This document shows positions 8,032 to 15,779 of a DNA stretch of 40,015 bases, in pieces (within the stretch, counting starts at the first letter, position 1; every line of letters starts with the position of its first letter). A program made the position numbers and the translations under genes. The notes under the pieces were generated by a model. That model was not told the origin of the DNA and did no database searches. It saw nothing but the letters and a program-made list of their open reading frames with translations. The DNA comes from Nocardia aobensis NBRC 100429 (lineage in GTDB: Bacteria; Actinomycetota; Actinomycetes; Mycobacteriales; Mycobacteriaceae). The stretch spans positions 1 through 40,015 of the forward strand of contig NZ_BAFQ01000207.1 of the NCBI RefSeq assembly GCF_000308375.1, written 5' to 3'.

Positions 8032-9399
8032 TCAGCGGGTGGAAACGAGTTCGCGCGCTACCGGCGACACCATCGGCCGGTATCCGCGCGGGCGGGCGCG
8101 AACGAACGCGAAGAAGAAGAACACCAACAGGATCGCGCGTCCCCACACCCCGAACTGCACGAGTTTCTCGTAGAAGTCCGCACCCGTTCCGCTCCCCAGA
8201 GCGTGGAAGTAGCGGAAGACCCCGATGCCGAGCGCCAGATCGGCCAGCAGATAGGCGCCGACCGCCGCCCACGGCACTTCGAGCAGGACGAAGAACGGCA
8301 GCACCCACAGCGTGTACTGCGGTGAATGCACCTTGTGGAACAACAGGAATCCACATAGCATCGCCGCGCTCACGCCCACCCAGGGGTAGTAGCGAAGTGC
8401 GGGAAAACGCTTCCACCCCAACCAGATTGCGAGCGCGAACGAGACGGCGACCAGGACCGGCGAGGCCGTCGCCACGACGTTTTGGAACGACGCCTCCCCG
8501 CTCTGTCCCTGCCCGAACATCGGCCGCAGACCCCAGTACCAGATCGAGTTGGTGGTGATGTCGGCCTGCCGCATCTGCTGGAAGGTGAACGAGGCTCGCC
8601 AGCCGTCGTAGCCGAGCAGAGCGAAGGGCAGGTTGATCGCCGCCACCGTCACGATCGCCGCACCCGCGGCCGCGAACGCACCGGCCGGATCGTAGCCGCG
8701 GCGAGGGGCATCCGGCCGCTCGCCGAGGTCCGGCTCGCCGAGAAATAGGTAGAGCATCAGCGGCAGGACGAAGATTCCCGGATACAACTTCAGGCAGAAT
8801 CCGATGCCCAGCAGGACCGCCGCGACAATTCCCCTGGTGCGCAACGAATATCGAGTCAGCGTGGTCATCACGTAGACCGCGCCGACTGCCGTGCACACCA
8901 CCGGAAGTTCCCAATTGTGGAACGCGTAGAGCACCAGCGGCGGACCCACCGACCACAGCAGCGCGACCGCTCCCGACATCCGTCCCAGCATCCAGGCGGT
9001 CAGCAGAGCGAACGGCGCCAGCAGCAGTGCCGAATGCAACAGGAAGCCGGCGTCGTCGTGCACGCCGGCCGCACCGAGCCACATCAGCAGCCCGCTGAGC
9101 ACCGGATATTCGACGGCGCCTCCGGTCAGCGTGCCGTCCGGGGTGATACCGCCGCCGACGTAGGGAAACAGATGTTCGTCGATGCCGCGGCCGAGCCAGA
9201 GGAATTGGATATCGGAATAGCAGACCTCGGCATCCTTGATGCGATCGAAGATCAGACTGCGCCCGTCGCCGTCGAACGGCGCGCCCGCGCAACGAGCCTT
9301 GTTGAGATAGGCGAAGATCAACGTGACCGCACAGGCCAGCACCGCGGCCGCGGCCGCGACCCGGCCGGTTGCGCGCGCCCGGACTATCGCATCGGCCAC
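8032..9399 (-). CDS. GT87-family (DUF2029) membrane glycosyltransferase, second copy
   Basis: A 455-residue polytopic GT-C glycosyltransferase, paralogous to the 2319-4052 product. Shared landmarks in order are an outward loop with two Cys (the second in CYSD), LFPY, EYPVLSGLL and KVHSPQYTLWVLPF. About ten to twelve hydrophobic helices can be seen. The GTG start at 9399 follows GGAGG with a 7-nt spacing. It is probably a polyprenyl-phosphate-sugar-dependent transferase on the outer face of the membrane, like the mannosyltransferase PimE family, but donor and acceptor are not known. It is transcribed away from rpsF. The M. tuberculosis locus carries a single such gene between ponA1 and rpsF, so the second copy may be lineage-specific. 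Confidence 0.85.
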   Translation of the reverse strand: MADAIVRARATGRVAAAAAVLACAVTLIFAYLNKARCAGAPFDGDGRSLIFDRIKDAEVCYSDIQFLWLGRGIDEHLFPYVGGGITPDGTLTGGAVEYPVLSGLLMWLGAAGVHDDAGFLLHSALLLAPFALLTAWMLGRMSGAVALLWSVGPPLVLYAFHNWELPVVCTAVGAVYVMTTLTRYSLRTRGIVAAVLLGIGFCLKLYPGIFVLPLMLYLFLGEPDLGERPDAPRRGYDPAGAFAAAGAAIVTVAAINLPFALLGYDGWRASFTFQQMRQADITTNSIWYWGLRPMFGQGQSGEASFQNVVATASPVLVAVSFALAIWLGWKRFPALRYYPWVGVSAAMLCGFLLFHKVHSPQYTLWVLPFFVLLEVPWAAVGAYLLADLALGIGVFRYFHALGSGTGADFYEKLVQFGVWGRAILLVFFFFAFVRARPRGYRPMVSPVARELVSTR

Positions 9400-9600
9400 G
9401 CGGCAACCTCCGCAGCCACCCCGTCGCCACCGCCGGAGCTCCCACGATCGGCGGATCGAATCGGCATGTTCACCACGATAGGTGGGCTACCCCGCCGACG
9501 GCGATATTCATGGGGAAGGAGACCCATTTCGCACCCGGCGCCCCGGATTCGGGTCCGGACCGGCCGTTCATGTAGCCTTGTCGGGTTGCTGACGCAACGA

Positions 9601-9659
9601 CCCCTCCTGCCACGGAAAGTCCGTGGCCGTTCACAGTCCACAGGAGGTGATGGGTTCCC
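9601..9659 (+). promoter_or_regulatory. Structured leader of the rpsF operon (candidate S6:S18 autoregulatory element)
   Basis: The bases CCTCCTG (9603-9609) are a perfect complement of CAGGAGG (9641-9647), which is the rpsF Shine-Dalgarno. Between them lies a 7-bp hairpin, CCACGGA (9610-9616), loop AAG, TCCGTGG (9620-9626), followed directly by CCG (9627-9629) in an unpaired stretch. The S6:S18 complex is known in many bacteria to bind an rpsF leader with a CCG bulge beside a hairpin and to repress translation. The geometry here fits, though I have not matched it to the published covariance model. A second small dyad, GTTGC-TGAC-GCAAC, is at 9585-9598. Confidence 0.55.
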
Positions 9660-9950
9660 GTGCGTCATTACGAAGTGATGGTCATCCTCGATCCGAACCT
9701 GGACGAGCGCACTGTCGGTCCGAACTTGGACAAGATGCTCAGTGTGGTCTCGCAGCAGGGCGGCAAGATCGACAAGGTCGACCTCTGGGGCCGCCGCCGG
9801 CTGGCCTACGAAATCGAGAAGCGCGCCGAGGGCATCTACGCCGTCGTCGACCTGACCGCCGAACCGGCCACGGTCAGCGAGCTCGACCGCCAGCTGGGCC
9901 TGAACGAGTCGGTGTTGCGCACCAAGGTGCTGCGGCAGGACAAGAAGTAA
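9660..9950 (+). CDS. rpsF: 30S ribosomal protein S6
   Basis: A 96-residue S6 with the typical start MRHYEVMVILDPNLDERTV, the WGRRRLAYEIEKRAEGIY segment in the middle and the C-terminal LNESVLRTKVLR. S6 binds the central domain of 16S rRNA together with S18, whose gene lies two downstream. The GTG start at 9660 is set by a very strong Shine-Dalgarno (AGGAGGTGAT) 8 nt upstream. First gene of rpsF-ssb-rpsR-rplI, the standard actinobacterial operon. Confidence 0.98.
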   Translation: MRHYEVMVILDPNLDERTVGPNLDKMLSVVSQQGGKIDKVDLWGRRRLAYEIEKRAEGIYAVVDLTAEPATVSELDRQLGLNESVLRTKVLRQDKK

Positions 9951-10060
9951 GACCCCTGGCATACCTGCCGGAAAGCAAACCGCACTTGTCGTTGCCTGGC
10001 CTTAGGCTCTAGCGCAACAGGCGAGTGCACAGCTGATCGCACCGGAGACCAGGAGGAACC

Positions 10061-10600
10061 ATGGCAGGCGACACCGTAATCACCGTCATCGGCAATTTGA
10101 CGGCAGATCCGGAACTTCGATTCACGCCCGCGGGCGCGGCGGTGGCCAATTTCACCGTCGCCTCGACTCCCCGGGTGTTCGACCGCAACGCCAACGAATG
10201 GAAAGACGGCGAGGCACTGTTCCTGCGCTGCAACATTTGGCGTGAGGCCGCGGAGAATGTCGCCGAGAGCCTGACCCGAGGCGCTCGCGTCATCGTGAGC
10301 GGACGGCTGAAGCAGCGCTCCTACGAAACCCGCGAGGGTGAGAAGCGCACGGTCGTCGAACTCGAGGTCGACGAGGTCGGTCCCTCCCTGCGCTACGCGA
10401 CCGCGAAGGTCAACAAGACCTCGCGCGGCGGTGGCGGTGGTGGTTTCGGCGGCAATTCCGGCGGCAGTGGTGGGGGCTTCGGCGGCTCCAACGGTGGCAG
10501 TCGCGGCGGACAGAGTTCCGCCGGCGACGATCCGTGGGGCAGCGCTCCCGCGGCCGGCTCCTTCGGAGGCGGCCAGATGGACGACGAACCGCCGTTCTGA
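10061..10600 (+). CDS. ssb: Single-stranded DNA-binding protein
   Basis: A 179-residue SSB. Residues 1-110 form the OB fold (starting AGDTVITVIGNLTADPELRFTPAG and including LFLRCNIWREAAENVAESL). Residues about 122-155 are a Gly/Ser-rich flexible linker, and the protein ends in the acidic tip DDEPPF that recruits replication and repair partners. The ATG at 10061 follows AGGAGG. It is encoded between rpsF and rpsR, as in all related genomes. The linker is coded by GGC/GGT repeats, visible as low-complexity DNA at 10425-10510. Confidence 0.98.
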   Translation: MAGDTVITVIGNLTADPELRFTPAGAAVANFTVASTPRVFDRNANEWKDGEALFLRCNIWREAAENVAESLTRGARVIVSGRLKQRSYETREGEKRTVVELEVDEVGPSLRYATAKVNKTSRGGGGGGFGGNSGGSGGGFGGSNGGSRGGQSSAGDDPWGSAPAAGSFGGGQMDDEPPF

Positions 10601-10658
10601 ACGGCTCACATATCGGGGCCCGCGGTATGCGGCTCCCAGGCAAACGGAGTGAAGACCC

Positions 10659-10931
10659 ATGGCCAAAGCACCGGCACGCGAAAAGGTGCTGAAGAAGAAG
10701 GCTTGCGCGTTCTGCAAGGACGACAAGAAGGCGAAGAAGGACGGCTCGGGCACCGGCGCCGTCATCGACTACAAGGACACGGCGTTGCTGCGCAAGTTCG
10801 TCAGCGACCGCGGCAAGATCCGCGCCCGCCGCGTCACCGGAAACTGCGTGCAGCACCAGCGGGACATCGCCGTCGCGGTGAAGAACTCTCGCGAGGTCGC
10901 GCTGCTGCCGTACGTGTCCACGGCTCGCTGA
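10659..10931 (+). CDS. rpsR: 30S ribosomal protein S18, zinc-ligand (C+) form
   Basis: A 90-residue S18. It carries CAFC near the N-terminus and NCVQH later, a Cys2/Cys-His set that marks the zinc-binding C+ form; zinc-starvation C- paralogues lack these residues. Core landmarks are IDYKDTALLRKFVSDRGKIRARRVTGNC and a C-terminal RE-ALLPY. ATG 10659 is preceded by GGAGTGAAG. Partner of S6, with which it can bind the rpsF leader. Confidence 0.97.
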   Translation: MAKAPAREKVLKKKACAFCKDDKKAKKDGSGTGAVIDYKDTALLRKFVSDRGKIRARRVTGNCVQHQRDIAVAVKNSREVALLPYVSTAR

Positions 10932-10947
10932 GAACGGGAGGCAGACG

Positions 10948-11403
10948 ATGAAGCTGATTCTGACTGCTGATGTGGACAACCTCGGTGCGCCCGGCGACAC
11001 CGTGGAGGTCAAGGACGGCTACGGCCGTAACTACCTGCTGCCCCGCGGCCTGGCGATCGTCGCCACCCGCGGCGCCGAGAAGCAGGTCGAGGGCATTCGC
11101 CGGGCGCAGGACGCCCGTCGCGTGCGCGACCTGGACCACGCCAAGGAGCTCAAGACCGCGATCGAGGGCTTGGAGGGCGTGTCCCTGTCGGTGAAGACCG
11201 CCGGCACCGGCAAGCTGTTCGGTTCGGTCACCACCGCCGACGTCGCCGGCGCGGTCAAGGCCGCCGGTGGCCCGGTGCTCGACAAGCGCAGCATCGAGCT
11301 GCCGAAGTCGCACATCAAGAGCACCGGCAAGCACAACGTCACCGTGCACCTGCACCCCGACGTGATCGCCAAGTTCGACCTGCAGGTTGCTGCCGCGGAG
11401 TGA
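10948..11403 (+). CDS. rplI: 50S ribosomal protein L9
   Basis: A 151-residue L9 with the N-terminal MKLILTADVDNLGAPGDTVEVKDGYGRNYLLPRGLA domain, a long connecting helix and the C-terminal RNA-binding domain ending in NVTVHLHPDVIAKFDLQV. It binds domain V of 23S rRNA. ATG 10948 follows GGGAGG and lies 16 bp after rpsR. Last gene of the rpsF operon; a strong hairpin follows at 11480-11516. Confidence 0.97.
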   Translation: MKLILTADVDNLGAPGDTVEVKDGYGRNYLLPRGLAIVATRGAEKQVEGIRRAQDARRVRDLDHAKELKTAIEGLEGVSLSVKTAGTGKLFGSVTTADVAGAVKAAGGPVLDKRSIELPKSHIKSTGKHNVTVHLHPDVIAKFDLQVAAAE

Positions 11404-11479
11404 TCTCCGCCCCGCTGTCCGGTACGGCACCCATCGGTTCGCCGATATGCCCGGTCCGGCCGACGGGTCACAGTTCATC

Positions 11480-11516
11480 GAAGACCATCCCCGTGGTTAC
11501 CGCGGGGATGGTCTTC
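11480..11516 (+). terminator. Terminator hairpin after rplI
   Basis: A perfect 14-bp stem: GAAGACCATCCCCG (11480-11493) pairs with CGGGGATGGTCTTC (11503-11516) across a 9-nt loop. There is no T-tract, which is usual for actinobacterial intrinsic-like terminators. It lies 77 bp past the rplI stop and most likely ends the ribosomal protein operon. Confidence 0.75.
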
Positions 11517-11687
11517 GCCTGCGCGGATTTCTCCGTCCGACAGGCCCGTATACGCCTCTTGTCGCGTTTCGGACCGGAATCGGATCCGACACGATAGAGT
11601 TGCGAAAGATTTGCTAGTTGGTGACGGTGGGCATTGGATCCCGCCTGCGACAGCCTCTGCGCACTTTTTACCCAGCTCCTGGGGATT

Positions 11688-11696
11688 TGTGGACAA
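11688..11696 (-). promoter_or_regulatory. DnaA box, exact TTGTCCACA
   Basis: Exact match to the actinobacterial DnaA box on the minus strand. It is the leftmost member of a cluster spread over about 255 bp upstream of dnaB. Confidence 0.6.
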
Positions 11697-11867
11697 GTAG
11701 CCAAACCGACCATCTCGAATGTGATCTACGCCATAGCTTCGGAGAGCGGTGTTAACCCAACACGCCCGGCTGTTCATCTCGGATGACACGCCGACGCTAT
11801 TTCAATCCACATGTGGGAAATCGAAAAAACGCGTGTCCACCTGGTCATAGCTGCTGCGCATACCGGG

Positions 11868-11876
11868 TTATCCCCA
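11868..11876 (+). promoter_or_regulatory. DnaA-box-like TTATCCCCA (8/9)
   Basis: One mismatch from TTATCCACA, 54 bp before the exact box at 11922. Weaker 7/9 matches are at 11803-11811, 11812-11820 (minus), 11833-11841 and 11934-11942. Confidence 0.45.
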
Positions 11877-11921
11877 GTTGATGCACAAGGCCTGCACAAC
11901 AGTGGGTGAACTGTGCCCAGT

Positions 11922-11930
11922 TTATCCACA
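11922..11930 (+). promoter_or_regulatory. DnaA box, exact TTATCCACA
   Basis: Exact match to the classical DnaA box. A second TCCACAG lies 12 bp downstream (11937-11943). The site is about 260 bp before the dnaB start. Confidence 0.6.
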
Positions 11931-12188
11931 GCTGTTTCCACAGGACGGTTTGGCGATCCCCAACTCGGTCCCTTAGGTTCTTCCAGGCGCCGTCGTCACG
12001 CGCCGGTAGCACCGTGATTCTCGTTGCGGGAAATCCGTTAGCTACGGGCTGGTTCTCGATCATGTGGCGGCCGCCGCGACGGCCGGTGTGACATGTTCCG
12101 ACGTGTCGGTACCCGGGCGTACAACAGGTCATCAATAGGGTCGAAGCCGGGTGGGATCAGGCCGGGTGCGATGAGAGAGGACGGTCGA

Positions 12189-14819
12189 GTGGCAGTCGTC
12201 GACGATCGCGGGCACTCGGACTACAACGATCAGCCCGGCGAGGATTTCGGTCGGCAGCCGCCGCACGATATGGCCGCCGAACAGTCGGTTCTCGGCGGCA
12301 TGTTGCTCAGCAAGGACGCCATCGCCGACGTCGTCGAGGTCATCCGTCCCGGCGATTTCTACCGTCCCGCGCACCAGGCCGTCTACGACGCGATCCTCGA
12401 CCTCTACGGCCGCGGCGAACCCGCGGACCCGGTCACCGTCGCCGCCACCCTGGACCGCCGCGGCGAACTCAAACGGATCGGCGGCGCGCCCTATCTGGTC
12501 ACCCTGACCCAGACCGTGCCGACGGCGGCCAACGCCTCCTACTACGCCGAAATCGTCGCGGAGAAGGCGATTCTGCGGCGCCTGGTCGAGGCCGGCACGC
12601 GCATCGTCCAATTCGGCTACGCCGGCTCCGAAGGCCAGGACGTCGCCGAGGTCGTCGACCGCGCCCAGGCCGAGATCTACGAGGTCACCGAACGCCGGTC
12701 CACCGAGGACTTCCTGCCCTTGGAGGAGCTCCTCCAGCCGACGATGGACGAGATCGACTCCATCGCCAGCCGCGGCGGCATCTCCCTCGGCGTACCGACC
12801 GGCTTCACCGAACTCGACGAGGTCACCAACGGCCTGCACCCCGGCCAGATGATCATCGTCGCGGCCCGCCCCGGCGTCGGCAAGGCGCTCGCACTCGATA
12901 CCCCGCTACCCACCCCGGATGGCTGGACGACCATGGGCGAGGTGGCGGTCGGAGACGAACTGCTCGACGCTCACGGACGACCGACCCGCGTCGTAGCAGC
13001 GACCGAGACGATGCACGAACGCCCTTGCTACGAGGTGGAATTCTCCGACGGCACGGTGATCGTCGCAGACGCCGAACATCAATGGCTGACCGAGACACGC
13101 GCCTCACGGCGCTCGGCGCAGCAAGCCGCGACGGGCTACAACCGGTACCGGAACCAACGGACATTCGCCGAGGTTCGGACGACCGCCGATATCGCCGGAA
13201 CCCTTCGCTGTACGACCGCGGACGCGCGCCTCAACCACTCGGTCACCAACGCGGCGCCCCTTCAGCTGCCGGAGCGTGACCTGCTCGTTCCGCCATATAC
13301 CTTGGGCGCCTGGCTGGGCGACGGCACCTCCGCCTCAGCCCAGCTGACCACCGCAGACCCAGAAATCGTGCTGCGCATCGAGAACGAGGGGCTGGTTGCG
13401 GTGCCGTCGGCAAGTGCCGAGTTGCGCTACAGTCTGCAATTGCCCGATCCCGCTCCCATTTCTCCTCGCAACTGCGTCGTGTGCGGAGCCGAGTTCGTGC
13501 CCTTCACCTCCGAGGTGAAGACCTGCGGCCGATCCTGCGGTGGCAAGTCGCGATTCGTGTCCGCCCGCTCGCCGCGGCCGACCTGCCCGCAATGCGGCCG
13601 GCCTTCCACGGGTCTGCGGACGTGCCAGGGCTGCCGCAATGCCACAGGCACGGTGCAGGCACGGTTGCGCACCATCGGTGTTCTGGGGAACAAGCACATC
13701 CCGACCGCCTATCTGCGAGCCTCCGAAGCGCAGCGGCGAGCGCTGCTGGCCGGACTGCTCGATACCGACGGCACGGTGACCCACGGCGGTTCCGTGCAAT
13801 TCGCGGTGACGAACGAACGATTGGTCTCCGATGTCGAAGAACTGATCGTCAGCCTCGGATATCGATGCCACCGATCGAGCAAGAGCGTTCGCGGACGCAC
13901 CGCGGACAGTTCGGTGGCGTACACCCTCACGTTCGCGACCGACGACGAGGTATTCGGCCTGAGCCGAAAGAATCTACTGCACAAGCGGCGTCGGGGTGCG
14001 ACCGGGACCGCGCGGTCGAACTCACGGTTCATCGTCGACATCCGGCCTATCCCCAGCGTCCCGGTCCGCTGCGTCGAGGTCGACAATCCCGACCACCTCT
14101 ACCTGGCCGGGCGCTCGATGGTCCCCACGCACAATTCCACCCTTGGAATGGATTTCATGCGGAGTTGCTCGATCAAGCACGGCTTGGCGAGCGTTATCTT
14201 CTCGCTGGAAATGAGTAAGACCGAGATCGTGATGCGTCTGCTGTCGGCGGAGGCGAAGATCAAGCTCGGGGATATGCGTGCCGGGCGGATGAGCGACGAT
14301 GACTGGACCAAGCTCGCGCGGCGGATGAGCGAGATCAGTGAGGCGCCGCTGTTCGTCGACGATTCGCCGAACCTGACCATGATGGAGATCCGGGCGAAGG
14401 CGCGCCGCCTCAAGCAGCGCCACGATCTGCGGCTCGTCGTGGTGGACTACCTGCAGTTGATGACCTCCGGTAAGAAGGTCGAATCCCGCCAGCAGGAAGT
14501 CTCGGAATTCTCCCGAAGCCTGAAACTACTGGCCAAGGAACTGGAAGTTCCGGTGGTCGCGATCAGTCAGCTGAACCGTGGTCCGGAACAGCGAACGGAC
14601 AAGCGGCCCATGGTGTCGGATTTGCGTGAATCGGGAAGTTTGGAACAGGACGCCGATATGGTGATCCTGCTGCACCGCCCCGACGCGTTCGAACGCGACG
14701 ACCCGCGCGGCGGCGAGGCCGACCTGATCCTCGGCAAACATCGAAACGGCCCCACCGCGACCATCACCGTCGCCCACCAGCTCCACCTCAGCCGCTTCGT
14801 GGATATGGCTCGCGGGTAG
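12189..14819 (+). CDS. dnaB: Replicative DNA helicase DnaB containing an in-frame intein
   Basis: 876-residue precursor that yields a 459-residue DnaB after splicing. The N-extein (232 residues) has the DnaB N-terminal domain starting AAEQSVLGGMLLSKDAIADVV and the linker up to Walker A ARPGVGK. The C-extein (227 residues) resumes with STLGMDFMR and carries Walker B (LVVVDYLQLM), the arginine-rich LNRGPEQRTDKRP loop and LRESGSLEQDAD. The ring helicase unwinds DNA at replication forks. I chose GTG 12189 because it follows AGAGAGGAC at 7 nt and gives MAVVDD, as I recall for the mycobacterial protein; ATG 12171 and an open frame back to 12093 are alternatives. The intein splits Walker A, so unspliced protein should be inactive and splicing is essential. 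DnaA-like boxes upstream suggest possible DnaA control. Confidence 0.97.
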   Translation: MAVVDDRGHSDYNDQPGEDFGRQPPHDMAAEQSVLGGMLLSKDAIADVVEVIRPGDFYRPAHQAVYDAILDLYGRGEPADPVTVAATLDRRGELKRIGGAPYLVTLTQTVPTAANASYYAEIVAEKAILRRLVEAGTRIVQFGYAGSEGQDVAEVVDRAQAEIYEVTERRSTEDFLPLEELLQPTMDEIDSIASRGGISLGVPTGFTELDEVTNGLHPGQMIIVAARPGVGKALALDTPLPTPDGWTTMGEVAVGDELLDAHGRPTRVVAATETMHERPCYEVEFSDGTVIVADAEHQWLTETRASRRSAQQAATGYNRYRNQRTFAEVRTTADIAGTLRCTTADARLNHSVTNAAPLQLPERDLLVPPYTLGAWLGDGTSASAQLTTADPEIVLRIENEGLVAVPSASAELRYSLQLPDPAPISPRNCVVCGAEFVPFTSEVKTCGRSCGGKSRFVSARSPRPTCPQCGRPSTGLRTCQGCRNATGTVQARLRTIGVLGNKHIPTAYLRASEAQRRALLAGLLDTDGTVTHGGSVQFAVTNERLVSDVEELIVSLGYRCHRSSKSVRGRTADSSVAYTLTFATDDEVFGLSRKNLLHKRRRGATGTARSNSRFIVDIRPIPSVPVRCVEVDNPDHLYLAGRSMVPTHNSTLGMDFMRSCSIKHGLASVIFSLEMSKTEIVMRLLSAEAKIKLGDMRAGRMSDDDWTKLARRMSEISEAPLFVDDSPNLTMMEIRAKARRLKQRHDLRLVVVDYLQLMTSGKKVESRQQEVSEFSRSLKLLAKELEVPVVAISQLNRGPEQRTDKRPMVSDLRESGSLEQDADMVILLHRPDAFERDDPRGGEADLILGKHRNGPTATITVAHQLHLSRFVDMARG
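12885..14135 (+). other. DnaB intein, class 3 type, with LAGLIDADG homing endonuclease
   Basis: A 417-residue intein between Walker A Lys and Ser (GVGK / STLG). Its first residue is Ala, not the Cys or Ser of ordinary inteins. It has the WCT set of class 3 inteins: Trp67 in block B (HQW), Cys396 in block F (VRCVEV) and Thr415 in block G, followed by His416-Asn417 and extein Ser+1. Splicing should therefore start from the block F Cys. Two endonuclease motifs, LGAWLGDGT (140-148) and LLAGLLDTDG (287-296), keep acidic residues Asp146 and Asp295, so homing activity may be intact. Between them are two cysteine groups: C197, C200, C214, C218 and C234, C237, C247, C250. Length and insertion site match the mycobacterial DnaB intein. 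Confidence 0.93.
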
Positions 14820-14831
14820 CGGTAGCGTCAA

Positions 14832-15653
14832 TCAAACCTGATTCACGCCGTCTCGACCGCGCAGTCGGATCGAATGTTCCGCCAGCGTGTAGAAGAGGCG
14901 GAAATTCGGAATGTCACCGACGGCGCCGGTGAATCCTGGCCAGATCTTGCCGGCCAAGGTCACTGCGATCGCACCGTTGTCGATGTCCACCCGCTCGATC
15001 CGCTCCCATGCGATGGCCTTGTCGAGGCGGCCGAGCTCGGCGCCGGTCATCCACAGATCGCCGAATTGCACTCGCTGCCCGGCCTCGAGCGCGGCCCAAG
15101 TCGGCGCCAGCTGCGCATCGACAACGGCGTCCTGAATCACCGGCCCCCAGGATTGCGGATTCGCGAGGTTACCGAGCATCAGGAACTGCGTACCGGTGAG
15201 ATCGATCAGGTGATACCGATAGGCGGTCAAGCCGTTGCGCCGATGATGGGTGATCGACGCTGTAACCGACGTTCGGTCATAACGAACCACATGCAGCCCG
15301 CCGCCGTGCGCGTAGACCAGACCGTTGGTGTACAAATCGAGCCTGACACCGCGGTCTTTCCCGTAGAACGGGCGCGCGGTGACCACGTTTCCCACCAGAC
15401 CCAGGCCGAAGCCCAGCGCCAGTAGTCCCGTGAGAAACCACCAGTTACCGTTCACGAGCACACCCACCAGCGTCACGAGCGCCAGGACAGGCGTGGCGAT
15501 GGCAAGCCACCGAATATTCTTGCGATGCACCGGATGCAGTGCAGGATGTGCCGACTTGTGTGCCCCCAGGTCCGCCGCCGAGGCGGCCTGCGCTATCCGG
15601 CCCAGCAGTTGCGGATCTTCGTGAGCTCGACCGATAGGCTCAGGCTCGGACAT
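14832..15653 (-). CDS. DUF6585-like membrane protein
   Basis: A 273-residue protein not assigned to a pathway. Residues about 1-45 are hydrophilic and Ala/His-rich. Two adjacent membrane helices follow (WLAIATPVLALVTLVGVLV and WWFLTGLLALGFGLGLVGNVV). The remainder is a soluble beta-rich domain resembling PH-like folds, with GVRLDLYTNGLVYAHGGGLHVVRYD. The architecture fits the DUF6585 family as I remember it. ATG 15653 is preferred because GAGGGG lies 5 nt upstream; the adjacent GTG 15656 is too close. It converges with dnaB (12 bp between stops) and lies downstream of the AraC gene on the same strand with a 126-bp gap. Confidence 0.7.
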   Translation of the reverse strand: MSEPEPIGRAHEDPQLLGRIAQAASAADLGAHKSAHPALHPVHRKNIRWLAIATPVLALVTLVGVLVNGNWWFLTGLLALGFGLGLVGNVVTARPFYGKDRGVRLDLYTNGLVYAHGGGLHVVRYDRTSVTASITHHRRNGLTAYRYHLIDLTGTQFLMLGNLANPQSWGPVIQDAVVDAQLAPTWAALEAGQRVQFGDLWMTGAELGRLDKAIAWERIERVDIDNGAIAVTLAGKIWPGFTGAVGDIPNFRLFYTLAEHSIRLRGRDGVNQV

Positions 15654-15779
15654 CACGCCCCCTCGATAGACATCCTGTTCTGCCGCAACACTATCTGATG
15701 AATCGCTATGTCCGGATACGGGTGATCGACGCCCGCCGACGAGCGCTTCACCAGCCGAACAGATATCGGTCTTCGGTGA

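Larger units (their letters stand above)
11404..12188. other. 785-bp gene-free stretch between rplI and dnaB
   Basis: No open frame here has protein-like composition or a recognisable product. The left third holds a small UUCG-type hairpin (11433-11446), the rplI terminator hairpin (11480-11516) and a palindrome TCGGATCCGA (11580-11589). From about 11640 to 12010 the DNA is visibly richer in A and T than its surroundings and contains a cluster of DnaA-box-like 9-mers. The right end (12090-12188) should hold the dnaB promoter; a CCGAC-GT-GTCGG palindrome is at 12098-12109. In M. tuberculosis a small hypothetical gene (Rv0057) occupies the matching position, but I find no convincing equivalent. 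Confidence 0.7.

Noticed and set aside
7925..9445. Minus-strand 506-codon open frame overlapping the second GT87 gene
   Set aside because: A different frame of the same strand, rich in Arg/Gly and lacking hydrophobic helices; the GT87 frame 8032-9399 has the family motifs.
11387..12091. Several short open frames between rplI and dnaB
   Set aside because: None has a convincing ribosome-binding site, codon bias or recognisable sequence; the region looks regulatory.
12885..14135. Insertion in dnaB considered as a mobile element or assembly artefact
   Set aside because: The frame is unbroken, all intein blocks are present and the site matches the known DnaB intein position.
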